Counted from the stretch's first letter, positions 7,559 through 16,552 are shown. The stretch is 32,823 nt of DNA from Candidatus Krumholzibacteriia bacterium (GCA_014859985.1 JACZKN010000074.1:1-32823), one strand, 5' to 3'. Translations and numbers: made by a program. The notes: a model not told the origin generated them from the sequence alone.

Positions 7559-8098
7559 ATGTCGCGCATTGGCAACAACCCGATTTCCCTGCCCGCCGGC
7601 GTGACCGTCACCGTCGACGGCAAGACCTGCGTGGTCAAGGGGCCCAAGGGCGAGCACCGGCAGCACATTCCCGTCGGCCTCGGGGTCGAGACCAGGGAAG
7701 GCAAGGTGCACGTCAGCCGCCCGGACGACAGCAAGCCCATGAAGGCGCGGCACGGCCTGGTCAGGGCCCTGATCGCCAACCAGGTGACGGGGGTCACGGC
7801 GGGCTTCCAGAAGAAGCTCGAGATCGTCGGCGTCGGCTACCGCGCCGCGGTCAAGGGCAGCATCCTGGACCTGCAGCTGCAGTTCAGCCACCCGGTGGAG
7901 TACCCGATCCCCGCCGACGTGAAGATCAGCTGCCCGGACCAGACCCACATCGTGGTCGAAGGCATCGACAAGCAGCGCGTCGGCCAGGTCGCGGCCGAGA
8001 TCCGCGCATACCGCAAGCCCGAGCCGTACAAGGGCAAGGGCATCCGTTACGAGGGCGAGGAGATCGTCCGCAAGGCCGGCAAGGCGGCGGGCAAGTAG
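7559..8098 (+). CDS. rplF: 50S ribosomal protein L6
   Basis: L6 lies near the factor-binding stalk base of the 50S subunit. The 179-residue product starts MSRIGNNPISLPAGV and shows two repeated domains, ending with the signature KPEPYKGKGIRYEGEEI that marks the C-terminal rRNA-binding region. GAGGAG in the preceding spacer is the ribosome-binding site. Length and motif positions are normal, and rplR follows after 26 bases. Confidence 0.98.
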   Translation: MSRIGNNPISLPAGVTVTVDGKTCVVKGPKGEHRQHIPVGLGVETREGKVHVSRPDDSKPMKARHGLVRALIANQVTGVTAGFQKKLEIVGVGYRAAVKGSILDLQLQFSHPVEYPIPADVKISCPDQTHIVVEGIDKQRVGQVAAEIRAYRKPEPYKGKGIRYEGEEIVRKAGKAAGK

Positions 8099-8124
8099 GC
8101 CGCCGGGCCGGGAGGTGACGTCCA

Positions 8125-8499
8125 ATGATCAGTGTCAGCAAGAAGCGGCGCAGCGCCCGCCTGCAGCGCAAGGTGCGGGTGCGCAGGAAGCTGCACGGCA
8201 CCGCGGAGCGTCCGCGGGTGACCGTGTTCCGCAGCCACCGGAACATCTACGCCCAGGTGGTCGACGACGACCAGGGCCGCACGCTGCTGTCGTACGACGG
8301 CAGCCGGGGCGGCGAGTGCGAGGTTCCCGAGGGCATCGGCGGCAAGTGCGCCGTGGCCTACGCGGTCGGGCGCAACCTGGCCGGCATCGCGAAGGAGAAG
8401 GGGATCACCGCCATGGTCTTCGACCGCAACGGTTACCTCTACCACGGGCGCGTCGCCGCCCTGGCCCGCGGGCTCAGGGACGGCGGTATCGAAGTCTAG
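8125..8499 (+). CDS. rplR: 50S ribosomal protein L18
   Basis: L18 binds 5S rRNA together with L5. The 124-residue product shows the basic N-terminus KKRRSARLQRKVRVRRKLHGT, then the conserved ERPRVTVFRSHRNIYAQVVDD and the C-terminal FDRNGYLYHGRVAALARGLRDGG. It is a few residues longer than the E. coli protein. GGGAGGTG ahead of ATG 8125 is a good ribosome-binding site. After the stop, a 6-bp GC hairpin (8506-8511 with 8517-8522) precedes rpsE. Confidence 0.97.
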   Translation: MISVSKKRRSARLQRKVRVRRKLHGTAERPRVTVFRSHRNIYAQVVDDDQGRTLLSYDGSRGGECEVPEGIGGKCAVAYAVGRNLAGIAKEKGITAMVFDRNGYLYHGRVAALARGLRDGGIEV

Positions 8500-8541
8500 G
8501 ACCCGACCGGCCGCGCGCCGGTGGAATCAGGAGCAAGGCAG

Positions 8542-9117
8542 ATGGCGGATTTCACGAACAGCAACACGGGCGGCCGCGGTCGCGATTCCCGCGAACCCCG
8601 CGACGCGTCCGGCGACATGCACGAGAACGTGATCAACATCAACCGCGTGGCCAAGGTGGTCAAGGGCGGCCGGCGCTTCAGCTTCAGCGCCATCGTGGCC
8701 GTCGGCGACGGCAAGGGCAAGGTCGGCGTCGCCATGGGCAAGGCCAACGAGATCGCCGACGCCATCCGCAAGGGCGGCGAGGGTGCGCGCACCGCCCAGG
8801 TCACCGTGCCGATGCTCGGCGACACGATCCCCTACCAGGTGATCGGGCGCTTCGGGGCGAGCCGCGTGCTGCTCAAGCCGGCCAGCCCCGGTACGGGGAT
8901 CATCGCCGCCGGCGGCGTGCGCGCGATCCTCGAGGCGGCGGGCGTCAAGAACATCCTGACCAAGCAGCTCGGCTCGCGCAATCCCAACAACGTGGTCAAG
9001 GCCACCATGGACGGCCTGCGCCAGCTGCACACCGTCGAGCAGATCGCCGCCAAGCGCGGCCTGACCGTCCCCGAGGTCCTGGGCTTCGACCGCAAGGAGA
9101 CGACGGGCCATGAGTAA
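8542..9117 (+). CDS. rpsE: 30S ribosomal protein S5
   Basis: S5 helps maintain decoding accuracy and contributes to mRNA entry. The 191-residue product has a polar, low-complexity N-terminal extension (about 30 residues rich in R, D, G, N) before the conserved INRVAKVVKGGRRFSFSAIVAVGD and the later GTGIIAAGGVRAILEAAGV. ATG 8542 is preceded by AGGAG at 8528-8532 with a nine-base gap; an in-frame GTG at 8521 is the alternative. Its end overlaps rpmD by eight bases. Confidence 0.96.
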   Translation: MADFTNSNTGGRGRDSREPRDASGDMHENVININRVAKVVKGGRRFSFSAIVAVGDGKGKVGVAMGKANEIADAIRKGGEGARTAQVTVPMLGDTIPYQVIGRFGASRVLLKPASPGTGIIAAGGVRAILEAAGVKNILTKQLGSRNPNNVVKATMDGLRQLHTVEQIAAKRGLTVPEVLGFDRKETTGHE

Positions 9118-9292
9118 GCTGAAGATCCGGCAGGTCAAGAGCGTGATCGGGCGGCCCCGGAAGCACCGCCTCGTGATCGAGTCCCTGGGCCTGAAGCGCA
9201 ACCAGACCGAAGTGGTCCACGACGACACCCCCGCGATCCGCGGGATGGCGTTCAAGGTAAGGCACCTCGTCGAGGTGGAAGAGGTCAAGTGA
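9110..9292 (+). CDS. rpmD: 50S ribosomal protein L30
   Basis: The 60-residue product is a short L30 of normal bacterial size, with the conserved core VKSVIGRPRKHRLVIESLGLKR and the ending AIRGMAFKVRHLVEVEEV. L30 sits on the surface of the 50S subunit and is absent from some lineages, so its presence is informative. It overlaps rpsE by eight bases and its TGA overlaps the GTG start assigned to rplO, which suggests translational coupling across the three genes. Confidence 0.95.
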   Translation: MSKLKIRQVKSVIGRPRKHRLVIESLGLKRNQTEVVHDDTPAIRGMAFKVRHLVEVEEVK

Positions 9293-9744
9293 ACATGCTC
9301 AAGCTGAACAACCTCGGCGCGCCCAAGGGCGCGAACCGCGACACGAAGCGGCGCGGGCGCGGCCCCGGCTCCGGCCAGGGCAAGACCGGCGGGCGCGGCC
9401 ACAAGGGCCAGAAGGCCCGCTCCGGCGGCGGCATCCCGCCCTGGTTCGAGGGCGGCCAGATGCCCCTGAACCGCCGTCTGCCCAAGCGCGGCTTCACGAA
9501 CATCTTCAAGAAGAGCTTCCAGCTGGTCAACGTCGACGAGCTGGAGGCGGTGTTCGAGGCGGGCGCGAAGGTCGACAACGAGTCGCTGGCCCTGGCCGGG
9601 CTCGTCAAGCACCTGGACCGGCCGGTCAAGCTCCTGGGCCGGGGCAAGGTGGAGAAGTCGCTGCAGATCGAGGTGGCCAAGGCCAGCAGGGCCGCGGTCG
9701 CCGCCGTGGAAGCCGCCGGCGGTTCCGTGACCGTGACAGGCTGA
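9289..9744 (+). CDS. rplO: 50S ribosomal protein L15
   Basis: L15 is a late-assembly protein of the 50S subunit. The 151-residue product shows the glycine- and basic-rich N-terminal tail RRGRGPGSGQGKTGGRGHKGQ followed by FEGGQMPLNRRLPKRGF, the family signature. Two starts are possible: GTG 9289, overlapping the rpmD stop, and ATG 9295 two codons later; both are close to the same upstream AGAGG-like sequence and differ by only two residues. It is followed by secY. Confidence 0.96.
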   Translation: MNMLKLNNLGAPKGANRDTKRRGRGPGSGQGKTGGRGHKGQKARSGGGIPPWFEGGQMPLNRRLPKRGFTNIFKKSFQLVNVDELEAVFEAGAKVDNESLALAGLVKHLDRPVKLLGRGKVEKSLQIEVAKASRAAVAAVEAAGGSVTVTG

Positions 9745-9781
9745 TGCGCACCTGGGATTCCGAGCCAAAGGAAGCTTCGCT

Positions 9782-11083
9782 TTGAACATCACCAGCAGCT
9801 ACCAGAGCATGTTCAGGATCCCCGAACTGAAGCGTCGGCTCCTGTTCACCGGGCTCATCCTGCTGATCTACAGGCTGGGCAGCCACGTGCCCACGCCGGG
9901 CATCAATCGTGCGGCCCTGGCGCAGCTGTTCCAGAGCCAGTCGGGCTCCCTGATGGGACTCTACGACATGTTCTCGGGCGGCAACCTGAGCAGCGCGACG
10001 ATCTTCGCCCTGGGCATCATGCCGTACATCAGCGCCTCGATCATCTTCCAGCTCCTGCAGGCGGTGGTGCCGTACTTCGAGAAGCTGGCCAAGGAGGGCG
10101 AGGAGGGCCGCAAGAAGATCACCCAGTACACGCGCCTGGCGACGGTCTTCCTGGCGCTGATCCAGTCCTTCGGCATGGCCGCGGGCCTGGAGCAGATGGG
10201 CGGCATCGTCACCAACCCGGGCATGGGCTTCAAGCTCCTGACGGCGATCACCCTGACCGCCGGCACCGTGTTCGTGATGTGGCTGGGCGAGCAGATCACC
10301 GAGCGGGGCATCGGCAACGGCATCTCCCTGATCATCTTCATCGGCATCGTGGCCGCCTACCCGACCGACATCCTGAACACGGCGCAGCAGCTCGCCAGCG
10401 GCGACATGCACGTGATCAAGGCGCTCGTCATCGGCGTGTTCATGCTCTTCGTGATCGCGGGCATCATCGCCATCACGCAGGCGCAGCGGAAGATCCCGGT
10501 GCAGTACGCCAAGAAGATCGTGGGACGCCGCGTCTACGGCGGGGCCAACACCCACATCCCGCTGAAGGTCAACACCGCCGGCGTGATCCCCATCATCTTC
10601 GCGCAGGCCATCATCATGTTCCCGGCGACCCTGGGCCAGATGTTCCCCAACGTCGGCTTCCTGACGTCCCTGAGCATGGCCTTCCAGCCGCCGATGCCGC
10701 TGTACGTGATCGTGTACTCGGCGCTGATCATCCTGTTCGCCTACTTCTACACCGCGGTCATCCTCAACCCGGTCGACCTGGCGGACAACATGAAGAAGAA
10801 CAGCGGCTTCATCCCGGGCGTGCGCCCCGGCAAGAAGACCGCGGAGTACATCGACCGGGTCCTGACCCGGGTCACGCTGCCGGGCGCGGTCTTCCTCGCG
10901 GTGATCGCGGTCCTGCCCGACATGATGATCGCGTGGCTGAGGGTTCCCTTCTACTTCGGCGGGACGGGGCTGCTGATCGTGGTCGGCGTGGCCCTGGACA
11001 CCCTGCAGCAGATCGAATCGCACCTGGTCATGCGCCATTACGACGGCTTCATGACGAAGGGTCGGCTGCGGGCGCGGAGGTAG
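9782..11083 (+). CDS. secY: Protein translocase subunit SecY
   Basis: SecY forms the protein-conducting channel of the inner membrane with SecE and SecG. The 433-residue product has the ten-segment hydrophobic pattern of the family and recognisable landmarks: YRLGSHVPTPGIN in the first helix and loop, FALGIMPYISASIIFQLL, the cytoplasmic loop ARKIPVQYAKKI-like segment, and NPVDLADNMKKNSGFIPGVRPG. Its start is TTG, placed by AAAGGAAG at 9767-9774 with a seven-base gap. It sits in its classical place at the end of the spc block, where membrane insertion and ribosome synthesis are co-expressed. Confidence 0.98.
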   Translation: MNITSSYQSMFRIPELKRRLLFTGLILLIYRLGSHVPTPGINRAALAQLFQSQSGSLMGLYDMFSGGNLSSATIFALGIMPYISASIIFQLLQAVVPYFEKLAKEGEEGRKKITQYTRLATVFLALIQSFGMAAGLEQMGGIVTNPGMGFKLLTAITLTAGTVFVMWLGEQITERGIGNGISLIIFIGIVAAYPTDILNTAQQLASGDMHVIKALVIGVFMLFVIAGIIAITQAQRKIPVQYAKKIVGRRVYGGANTHIPLKVNTAGVIPIIFAQAIIMFPATLGQMFPNVGFLTSLSMAFQPPMPLYVIVYSALIILFAYFYTAVILNPVDLADNMKKNSGFIPGVRPGKKTAEYIDRVLTRVTLPGAVFLAVIAVLPDMMIAWLRVPFYFGGTGLLIVVGVALDTLQQIESHLVMRHYDGFMTKGRLRARR

Positions 11084-11088
11084 CGGGG

Positions 11089-11727
11089 GTGAACATCGTC
11101 ATCATGGGCCCCCCGGGTGTCGGCAAGGGCACCCAGGCGGAAGCGATCATGGCCGAGCGCCACGTCGCCTACATCGCGACCGGCACCATCCTGCGCGGCG
11201 CGGTGCAGGAGGGCAACGAGCTCGGCCTGCAGGTCGCGGCCCTGATGGCGGCGGGGGAGCTGGTGCCGGACCACCTGATGATGGAGATCATCAAGGAACG
11301 GCTCCTGCGCCCGGACGCCCGGGACGGCTGGCTGCTGGACGGCTTCCCGCGCACGGCGCCCCAGGCCGACGGCCTGCTGGCGCTGCTGGACGGGATCGGC
11401 CAGCGGATCGACCGGGTGCTGGTTCTGGACGCGCCCGACGACGAGATCGTCCGGCGCCTGGGGGGGCGGCTGACCTGCCGGGCCTGCGGGCACGTGACGA
11501 ACCTGCAGCGGGTCGGCGGACCGCCGACGGCATGTTCGACCTGCGGCAAGGATGCCCTGTATACGCGCGATGACGACAGCGAGGAGACGATCCGGCGGCG
11601 GCTGGAGGTCTTCCGCGAGCGGACCTGGCCGGCAGCCGAGCGGCTGGGCGAGCGGTCCGCCCTGGTGAGGATCGACGGCCGGGGCACCCCGGCAGAGGTC
11701 AAGCAGAGGATTGCGGGTGTCCTTTAG
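11089..11727 (+). CDS. adk: Adenylate kinase with zinc-type LID
   Basis: Adenylate kinase interconverts ATP+AMP and 2 ADP. The 212-residue product starts with the P-loop GPPGVGKGTQ at about residues 7-16, followed by the AMP-binding region ATGTILR and LLDGFPRT. The LID domain has two CxxC pairs (CRAC and CSTC), the zinc-binding form typical of Gram-positive bacteria and many deep lineages. The start is GTG five bases after secY; GGAGG lies at the end of secY. Its end overlaps map by 11 bases. Confidence 0.97.
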   Translation: MNIVIMGPPGVGKGTQAEAIMAERHVAYIATGTILRGAVQEGNELGLQVAALMAAGELVPDHLMMEIIKERLLRPDARDGWLLDGFPRTAPQADGLLALLDGIGQRIDRVLVLDAPDDEIVRRLGGRLTCRACGHVTNLQRVGGPPTACSTCGKDALYTRDDDSEETIRRRLEVFRERTWPAAERLGERSALVRIDGRGTPAEVKQRIAGVL

Positions 11728-12505
11728 CAGGCAGCAGATCAAGTTGAAGTCGGCCGACCAGGTTGACAAAATGCAGGCCAGTGCCGACATTCTGGCTTCT
11801 GTCTTCCTCGAGGTCCGCAAGCTGGTGCGCCCCGGCGTGACCACCGGCGGGCTGGACGAGGCCATCGAAGCCATGATCCGGGATGCCGGCGGCGTGCCCT
11901 CCTTCAAGGGGTACCACGGGTTTCCCGGTTCCGCCTGCATTTCGGTCAACGAGGAAGTCGTCCACGGCATCCCCGGCCCGCGGGAGCTCCGCGACGGGGA
12001 CATCGTCGGCATCGACATCGGCGTGATCAGGGACGGTTGGCATGCCGACAGCGCCGAGACGCTGCCCGTGGGCAACGTCGACGCCGAGGCGGCCCGCCTG
12101 CTGCGCGTCGCGCAGGAGTGCCTGGGACGGGGCATCGCGGCCATCGCCCCGGGCGAGCGCGTCTCCGTCGTCGGCGTGGCGATCGAGGAGCACGCCCGCG
12201 CGCACGGGTACGCGGTGGTCGAGTCGCTGGTGGGACACGGGATCGGGCGCGACCTGCACGAGGATCCGCAGGTGCCCAACTTCCGCTGCTACACCATGCC
12301 GGACCCGGTGATGGAGGAGGGCCTGGTCATCGCCATCGAGCCGATGATCAACGCCGGGACCAAGCGGGTCGTCACCGCGCGGGACGAGTGGACGATCGTG
12401 ACGGCCGATCGCGCCCTCTCGGCCCATTTCGAGCACACGGTCGCCGTCACCGCCGACGGTCCCCGCGTGCTCACGCAGCGCGGCACGGGCGTCGCGGCGT
12501 TCTGA
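11717..12505 (+). CDS. map: Methionine aminopeptidase, type I
   Basis: This enzyme removes the initiator methionine from new proteins. The 262-residue product has all five metal ligands in their normal contexts: Asp in GIDIGV, Asp in WHADSAET, His in VGHGIGRDLHE, Glu in AIEPMI and Glu in HFEHTVAVT. The substrate-binding His is in GYHGFPGSACISVNE. GTG 11717 has AGAGGA at 11705-11710 with a proper six-base gap; TTG 11711 lies directly against that site and is less likely. It overlaps adk by 11 bases. Confidence 0.96.
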   Translation: MSFSRQQIKLKSADQVDKMQASADILASVFLEVRKLVRPGVTTGGLDEAIEAMIRDAGGVPSFKGYHGFPGSACISVNEEVVHGIPGPRELRDGDIVGIDIGVIRDGWHADSAETLPVGNVDAEAARLLRVAQECLGRGIAAIAPGERVSVVGVAIEEHARAHGYAVVESLVGHGIGRDLHEDPQVPNFRCYTMPDPVMEEGLVIAIEPMINAGTKRVVTARDEWTIVTADRALSAHFEHTVAVTADGPRVLTQRGTGVAAF

Positions 12506-12528
12506 AAAACGGAGCGGAGGCTCTACGG

Positions 12529-12747
12529 ATGGCCAAGGAAGAGGGAATCAGCGTCGAGGGGACCGTCGTCGAGGCGCTGCCGAACGCGATGTTCCGGGTC
12601 GAGCTGGAAAACAAGCACGTCGTGCTGGCGCACGTGTCGGGGAAGATGCGCATGCATTTCATCCGCATCCTGCCCGGCGACAAGGTGACGGTCGAGCTGT
12701 CCCCGTACGACCTGACGCGGGGCCGGATCACCTACCGCTACAAGTAA
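12529..12747 (+). CDS. infA: Translation initiation factor IF-1
   Basis: IF-1 occupies the 30S A site during initiation. The 72-residue product is an OB-fold protein of standard length with the family motifs VEGTVVEALPNAMFRVEL, HVSGKMRMHFIRILPGDKV and ELSPYDLTRGRITYRYK. A GGAGCGGAGG at 12511-12520 is the ribosome-binding site. It follows map by 23 bases, the usual map-infA-rpmJ order. Confidence 0.98.
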   Translation: MAKEEGISVEGTVVEALPNAMFRVELENKHVVLAHVSGKMRMHFIRILPGDKVTVELSPYDLTRGRITYRYK

Positions 12748-12754
12748 GAGCGGA

Positions 12755-12783
12755 TCGGCGCGGGTCCGCGTGCGGCGCGCCGA
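12755..12783 (+). other. GC hairpin between infA and rpmJ
   Basis: An 8-bp perfect stem (TCGGCGCG at 12755-12762, CGCGCCGA at 12776-12783) encloses a 13-base loop in the short spacer. It ends two bases before the GGGAGG ribosome-binding site of rpmJ, so it could present or occlude that site. No T-tract follows. Confidence 0.4.
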
Positions 12784-12797
12784 CGGGAGGCATCACG

Positions 12798-12911
12798 ATG
12801 AAGGTTCGCAGTTCGGTGAAGAAGATCTGCCCGAAGTGCAAGGTCATCCGGCGCAAGGGCGTCGTGCGGGTGATCTGCGTGACCCGACGCCACAACCAGC
12901 GCCAGGGCTAG
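12798..12911 (+). CDS. rpmJ: 50S ribosomal protein L36
   Basis: L36 is the smallest 50S protein. The 37 codons read MKVRSSVKKICPKCKVIRR and continue with VICVTRRHNQRQG, giving the C-x2-C-x12-C-x4-H zinc-binding set of the C+ type. GGGAGG at 12785-12790 precedes the ATG. It is the usual neighbour of infA and rpsM. The 69-base spacer to rpsM is GC-rich and contains only weak short inverted repeats. Confidence 0.96.
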   Translation: MKVRSSVKKICPKCKVIRRKGVVRVICVTRRHNQRQG

Positions 12912-12980
12912 TACCGGGCAGACGGCCGCGGCGGGCGTACGGACGCCGGGCGCGGCAGGGACAGGAAGAAAGGAGCCATA

Positions 12981-13349
12981 GTGGCACGCATCGCCGGTGT
13001 GGATATCCCCAGCAACAAGAGGATCGCGACTTCGCTGACGTACATCTTCGGCATCGGTCAGCACCGGGCCTTCGAGATCTGCGCCAAGGCGAAGATCGAT
13101 CCCGAGATCAAGGCGCGCGACCTCACCGAGGAGCAGACGCGTTCGATCATCGGCATCCTCGACAAGGAATACCAGGTCGAAGGTACCCTGCGTACCGAGG
13201 TCGCGATGAACATCCAGCGCCTGATGGACATCGGAAGCTATCGCGGGCTGAGGCACCGGCGCAAGCTGCCGTGCCGGGGCCAGAACACCAAGAACAATGC
13301 CCGCACCCGCAAGGGCCCCAAGGCCCGGCCCGGCGGCAAGAAGAAGTAG
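12981..13349 (+). CDS. rpsM: 30S ribosomal protein S13
   Basis: S13 is in the head of the 30S subunit, contacts the P-site tRNA and bridges to the 50S subunit. The 122-residue product starts MARIAGVDIPSNKRIATSLTYI and ends with SYRGLRHRRKLPCRGQNTKN and a basic tail, as in the family. The start codon is GTG, preceded by AAAGGAG near 12969-12975. It opens the alpha block, and rpsK follows after 27 bases. Confidence 0.98.
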   Translation: MARIAGVDIPSNKRIATSLTYIFGIGQHRAFEICAKAKIDPEIKARDLTEEQTRSIIGILDKEYQVEGTLRTEVAMNIQRLMDIGSYRGLRHRRKLPCRGQNTKNNARTRKGPKARPGGKKK

Positions 13350-13376
13350 CCCCGGCGGGGATCCAGGAGGTTTGAC

Positions 13377-13781
13377 GTGGCGACAGCCAAGGACAAGCGG
13401 GTCAAGGGCCGCAAGGCCAAGAAGAAGAAGCTGGACTCGGTGGGCGTGGCCCACGTGAAGTCGAGCTTCAACAACACCCTCATCACCATCACCGACCTGC
13501 AGGGCAACGCGATCACGTGGTCCAGCGGGGGCCACCAGGGCCGCTACAAGGGCTCGCGCAAGAGCACCGCGTTCGCCGCCCAGCTGGCCGCGCGCTTCTG
13601 CGCCCAGGAGGTCATCTCCAGCGGGATGCGCAAGGTCGAGGTGTGGGTGAAGGGGCCCGGTTCGGGCCGCGAGGCCGCCATCCGCAGCCTGAAGGCCGAG
13701 GGCCTGGAGGTCACGCGGATCAAGGACTGCACGGCCATCCCGCACAACGGCTGCCGGCCCAAGAAGCGCCGTCGGCTGTAG
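13377..13781 (+). CDS. rpsK: 30S ribosomal protein S11
   Basis: S11 lies on the platform of the 30S subunit near the E site. The 134-residue product has the conserved VAHVKSSFNNTLITITDLQGN, the SSGGHQGRYKGSRKSTAFAAQ segment and the C-terminal TRIKDCTAIPHNGCRPKKRRRL. The N-terminal tail is lysine-rich. It uses a GTG start with CAGGAGG at 13364-13370 upstream. Spacing to rpsD is 60 bases. Confidence 0.98.
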   Translation: MATAKDKRVKGRKAKKKKLDSVGVAHVKSSFNNTLITITDLQGNAITWSSGGHQGRYKGSRKSTAFAAQLAARFCAQEVISSGMRKVEVWVKGPGSGREAAIRSLKAEGLEVTRIKDCTAIPHNGCRPKKRRRL

Positions 13782-13841
13782 TCTACAACGATTGGCCGCG
13801 CGGGGCGACAAGGCGCCGCCGCCGGCCGGGAGGTTCGATCA

Positions 13842-14471
<630 letters not shown>

Positions 14472-14503
14472 GACGCCGCCGAGCGGAAGGGATGGAAAAG
14501 ACT

Positions 14504-15502
14504 ATGAAGTGGGTCAACATGATGATGCCCGAGGGCGTGAGGGTCCGGCCGGAGACGCGCACCGAGACCTTCGCGGAGATCGAGATCGCGCCCCTGGAGC
14601 GCGGCTTCGGCCACACCCTGGGCAACGCGTTGCGCCGGACCCTGCTTTCGTCGATCCACGGCCAGGGCATCACCGCCGTGCAGATGGACGGCGTCAAGCA
14701 CGAGCTGAGCACGATCCCCCACGTCCTGGAGGACGTCACGGACATCGTGCTGAACCTCAAGCAGGTGGTGTTCAAGCTGAGCGACGCGCCCGCCCACTGG
14801 GCGCGCATCGACGCCACCGGACCGGGCGTGGTCACCGCGAGCATGATCGAGGGCCACCCCGACCTGCAGATCGCCAACCCCGACCACGTGGTCTGCACGA
14901 TCACCGAGAAGGGCGACTACAGCGCGCGCATGTACATCGACATCGGCCGGGGCTACGTGGACCGCGAGTACCACACGATCCCCGACGAGGTGATCGGCGT
15001 CATCCGCATGGACACCAACTACTCGCCGGTGCGCAAGGTCAGCTTCCGGGTCGAGGACACCCGCGTCGGCCAGCGCACGGACTACGACAAGCTGGTGCTG
15101 GGGATCACCACCAACGGCGCGGTGCGGGCCGAGGACGCGGTCGGCTTCGCGGCCAAGCTGCTGAAGGACCAGCTGCAGCTCTTCATCAACTTCGACGAGG
15201 CGCCGATCGACGCCCAGGAGATCGAGGTCAACGAGGAGCAGGAGCGCCTGGTCGAGCTGCTGGCCCGCCACGTGGAGGAGCTGGAGCTGTCGGTCCGCTC
15301 GGCCAACTGCCTGAAGTCGGGCCACATCAAGACCCTCTACGACCTGGTGACCAAGAGCGAGCAGGAGATGCTGAAGTTCCGCAACTTCGGCCGCAAGAGC
15401 CTCAACGAGATCGCCGAGATCCTGGAGGGCATGAACCTGACCTTCGGGATGAGCTTCGAACCCGAGATCTCCGAGCGGGTCCGGGAGAAGACCGGCGACT
15501 AG
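14504..15502 (+). CDS. rpoA: DNA-directed RNA polymerase alpha subunit
   Basis: The alpha subunit dimerises to start RNA polymerase assembly and its C-terminal domain binds UP elements and activators. The 332-residue product has the N-terminal domain with PLERGFGHTLGNALRRTLLSS (about residues 26-46), a linker, and the C-terminal domain with ELSVRSANCLKSGHIKTLYDLV and NFGRKSLNEI. I prefer ATG 14504 (protein begins MKWVNMMMPEGV) because the ATG at 14492 lies only one base after the GGAAGG ribosome-binding site; the difference is four residues. Confidence 0.96.
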   Translation: MKWVNMMMPEGVRVRPETRTETFAEIEIAPLERGFGHTLGNALRRTLLSSIHGQGITAVQMDGVKHELSTIPHVLEDVTDIVLNLKQVVFKLSDAPAHWARIDATGPGVVTASMIEGHPDLQIANPDHVVCTITEKGDYSARMYIDIGRGYVDREYHTIPDEVIGVIRMDTNYSPVRKVSFRVEDTRVGQRTDYDKLVLGITTNGAVRAEDAVGFAAKLLKDQLQLFINFDEAPIDAQEIEVNEEQERLVELLARHVEELELSVRSANCLKSGHIKTLYDLVTKSEQEMLKFRNFGRKSLNEIAEILEGMNLTFGMSFEPEISERVREKTGD

Positions 15503-15566
15503 CCGGGCAGCCCCGTCCGGCGCGCGGACAGCCGCCGCCGGCCGTCGGATAAAGGATGGATGAGTC

Positions 15567-16103
15567 ATGCGCCACAACGTCAGCGGCCGGAAGCTGAACC
15601 GCACCCCGGCCCACCGCAAGATGCTGTACCGCAACCTGGTCACCGCGCTGTTCAAGCACGAGCGGATCCAGACGACGGTGCCCAAGGCCAAGGAGGCCCG
15701 CATCGTGGCCGAGAAGCTGATCACCTTCGCCAAGAAGGGCGATCTGCACTCGCGCCGCATCGCGGCCCGCAAGGTCAACGAGCCCGAGGTGCTGCAGAAG
15801 CTCTTCGCGGAGATCGGCCCCCGCTACGCGGAACGGCCCGGCGGCTACACGCGCATCATGCGCATGGGCCCCCGCAAGGGCGATGCCGCGGAGATCGCGA
15901 TCCTCGAGCTGGTGGACGGGACGGCCCGGCCCAAGGTCAAGGACACCCTGAAGCGCAAGCGGGCCCGCCGCGTCCTCGAGCTGGAGGAGAAGGTGGAGGC
16001 CCGGGCCGCCCTGCAGGAGGCCCACGACGCCGCCGAGGTCCGGAAGATCGAGGCCCAGGAGGCCGCGGCCGACGACGCGGACGAGGAGAAGAAGGGGGAC
16101 TGA
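15567..16103 (+). CDS. rplQ: 50S ribosomal protein L17 with extended acidic tail
   Basis: L17 sits near the tunnel exit. The conserved part starts MRHNVSGRKLNRTPAHRKML and includes RGPRYAERPGGYTRIMRMGPRKGD-like sequence to about residue 115. At 178 residues it is roughly 50 longer than E. coli L17; the extra C-terminus is Ala/Glu/Lys-rich, probably helical, and ends in an Asp/Glu/Lys cluster (DDADEEKKGD). Such tails are seen in several non-enterobacterial lineages. It is the last gene of the superoperon and is followed by a strong terminator. Confidence 0.97.
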   Translation: MRHNVSGRKLNRTPAHRKMLYRNLVTALFKHERIQTTVPKAKEARIVAEKLITFAKKGDLHSRRIAARKVNEPEVLQKLFAEIGPRYAERPGGYTRIMRMGPRKGDAAEIAILELVDGTARPKVKDTLKRKRARRVLELEEKVEARAALQEAHDAAEVRKIEAQEAAADDADEEKKGD

Positions 16104-16194
16104 GGTTCCCGTCTCGCCACCGGGCGCCTCCGGGGTGGACCGGCTGACCGCCGGTCGGCCCGACCGAAACCGCCCGTGGTGCTCGTCCCGATCA

Positions 16195-16237
16195 GACACA
16201 CCCCCCGGCCCCTGGGCCGGGGGGTGTGTCTTCTTTT
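16195..16237 (+). terminator. Intrinsic terminator of the ribosomal superoperon
   Basis: A perfect 16-bp inverted repeat (16195-16210 and 16215-16230) with a CCTG loop is followed by TTCTTTT (16231-16237). It lies 92 bases after the rplQ stop and fits a classical Rho-independent terminator on the plus strand. The opposite strand lacks a comparable T-run, so it acts in one direction. The remaining rplQ-terminator sequence has only weak GC-rich repeats. Confidence 0.93.
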
Positions 16238-16296
16238 GCCGGGGGCGACGCTGCGTTCCACCTCGGTGCTATGACTGGCCGTAGTGGAAATGATAT

Positions 16297-16326
16297 TTGA
16301 CAGTCAGTTGTTGATTGGTGTACGCT
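16297..16326 (+). promoter_or_regulatory. Candidate sigma-70-type promoter for the secreted-protein cassette
   Basis: A consensus -35 hexamer TTGACA (16297-16302) and a weak -10 TACGCT (16321-16326) are separated by 18 bases. It lies in an A/T-richer 163-base region between the terminator and the first cassette coding sequence, about 75 bases upstream of the GTG at 16401. The -10 matches only three of six consensus positions, so this is a prediction. Confidence 0.4.
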
Positions 16327-16400
16327 GGCACCTACATCCCGATGCGGCAATATGACTGAAAATGACATCCATATCTCCTAACTGAAAAAAGGGGGACGCC

Positions 16401-16535
16401 GTGCCCAGGTTAATCCTGCTCACCACGGTCTTATTCGCCGCCTTGGTGGATCCATCGCTGGCAATGATCCAGATACCGCCGTCGGAGAACTCCTACCTTT
16501 TGGGAGGGGGTATGATCCCACCGGAGACACGATAA
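16401..16535 (+). pseudogene. Detached signal-peptide start of the M6-like protease (frame-shifted)
   Basis: This 44-codon reading frame starts GTG with GGGGGA at 16391-16396 five bases ahead. It encodes a classic signal peptide (RLILLTTVLFAALVDPSLA) and then IQIPPSENSYLLGGG before running into a stop at 16533. The large downstream frame has no ATG, GTG or TTG between its upstream stop and 16553, yet reads as coding (YDPTGDTIKAKFIFV) from about 16511. Adding one G to the GGAGGGGG run at 16503-16510 would join LLGGG directly to YDPTGDT and give one secreted protein. So this is either a real one-base deletion, a sequencing or assembly error, or less likely recoding. I infer it is the true 5' end of the next gene. 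Confidence 0.75.
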
Positions 16536-16552
16536 AGGCCAAGTTCATCTTC

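Noticed and set aside
16497..16513. Programmed -1 frameshift joining the signal peptide to the protease
   Set aside because: The codons GGA GGG GGT would slip with a mismatch in the P site and there is no clear downstream stimulatory structure, so a one-base indel is simpler.
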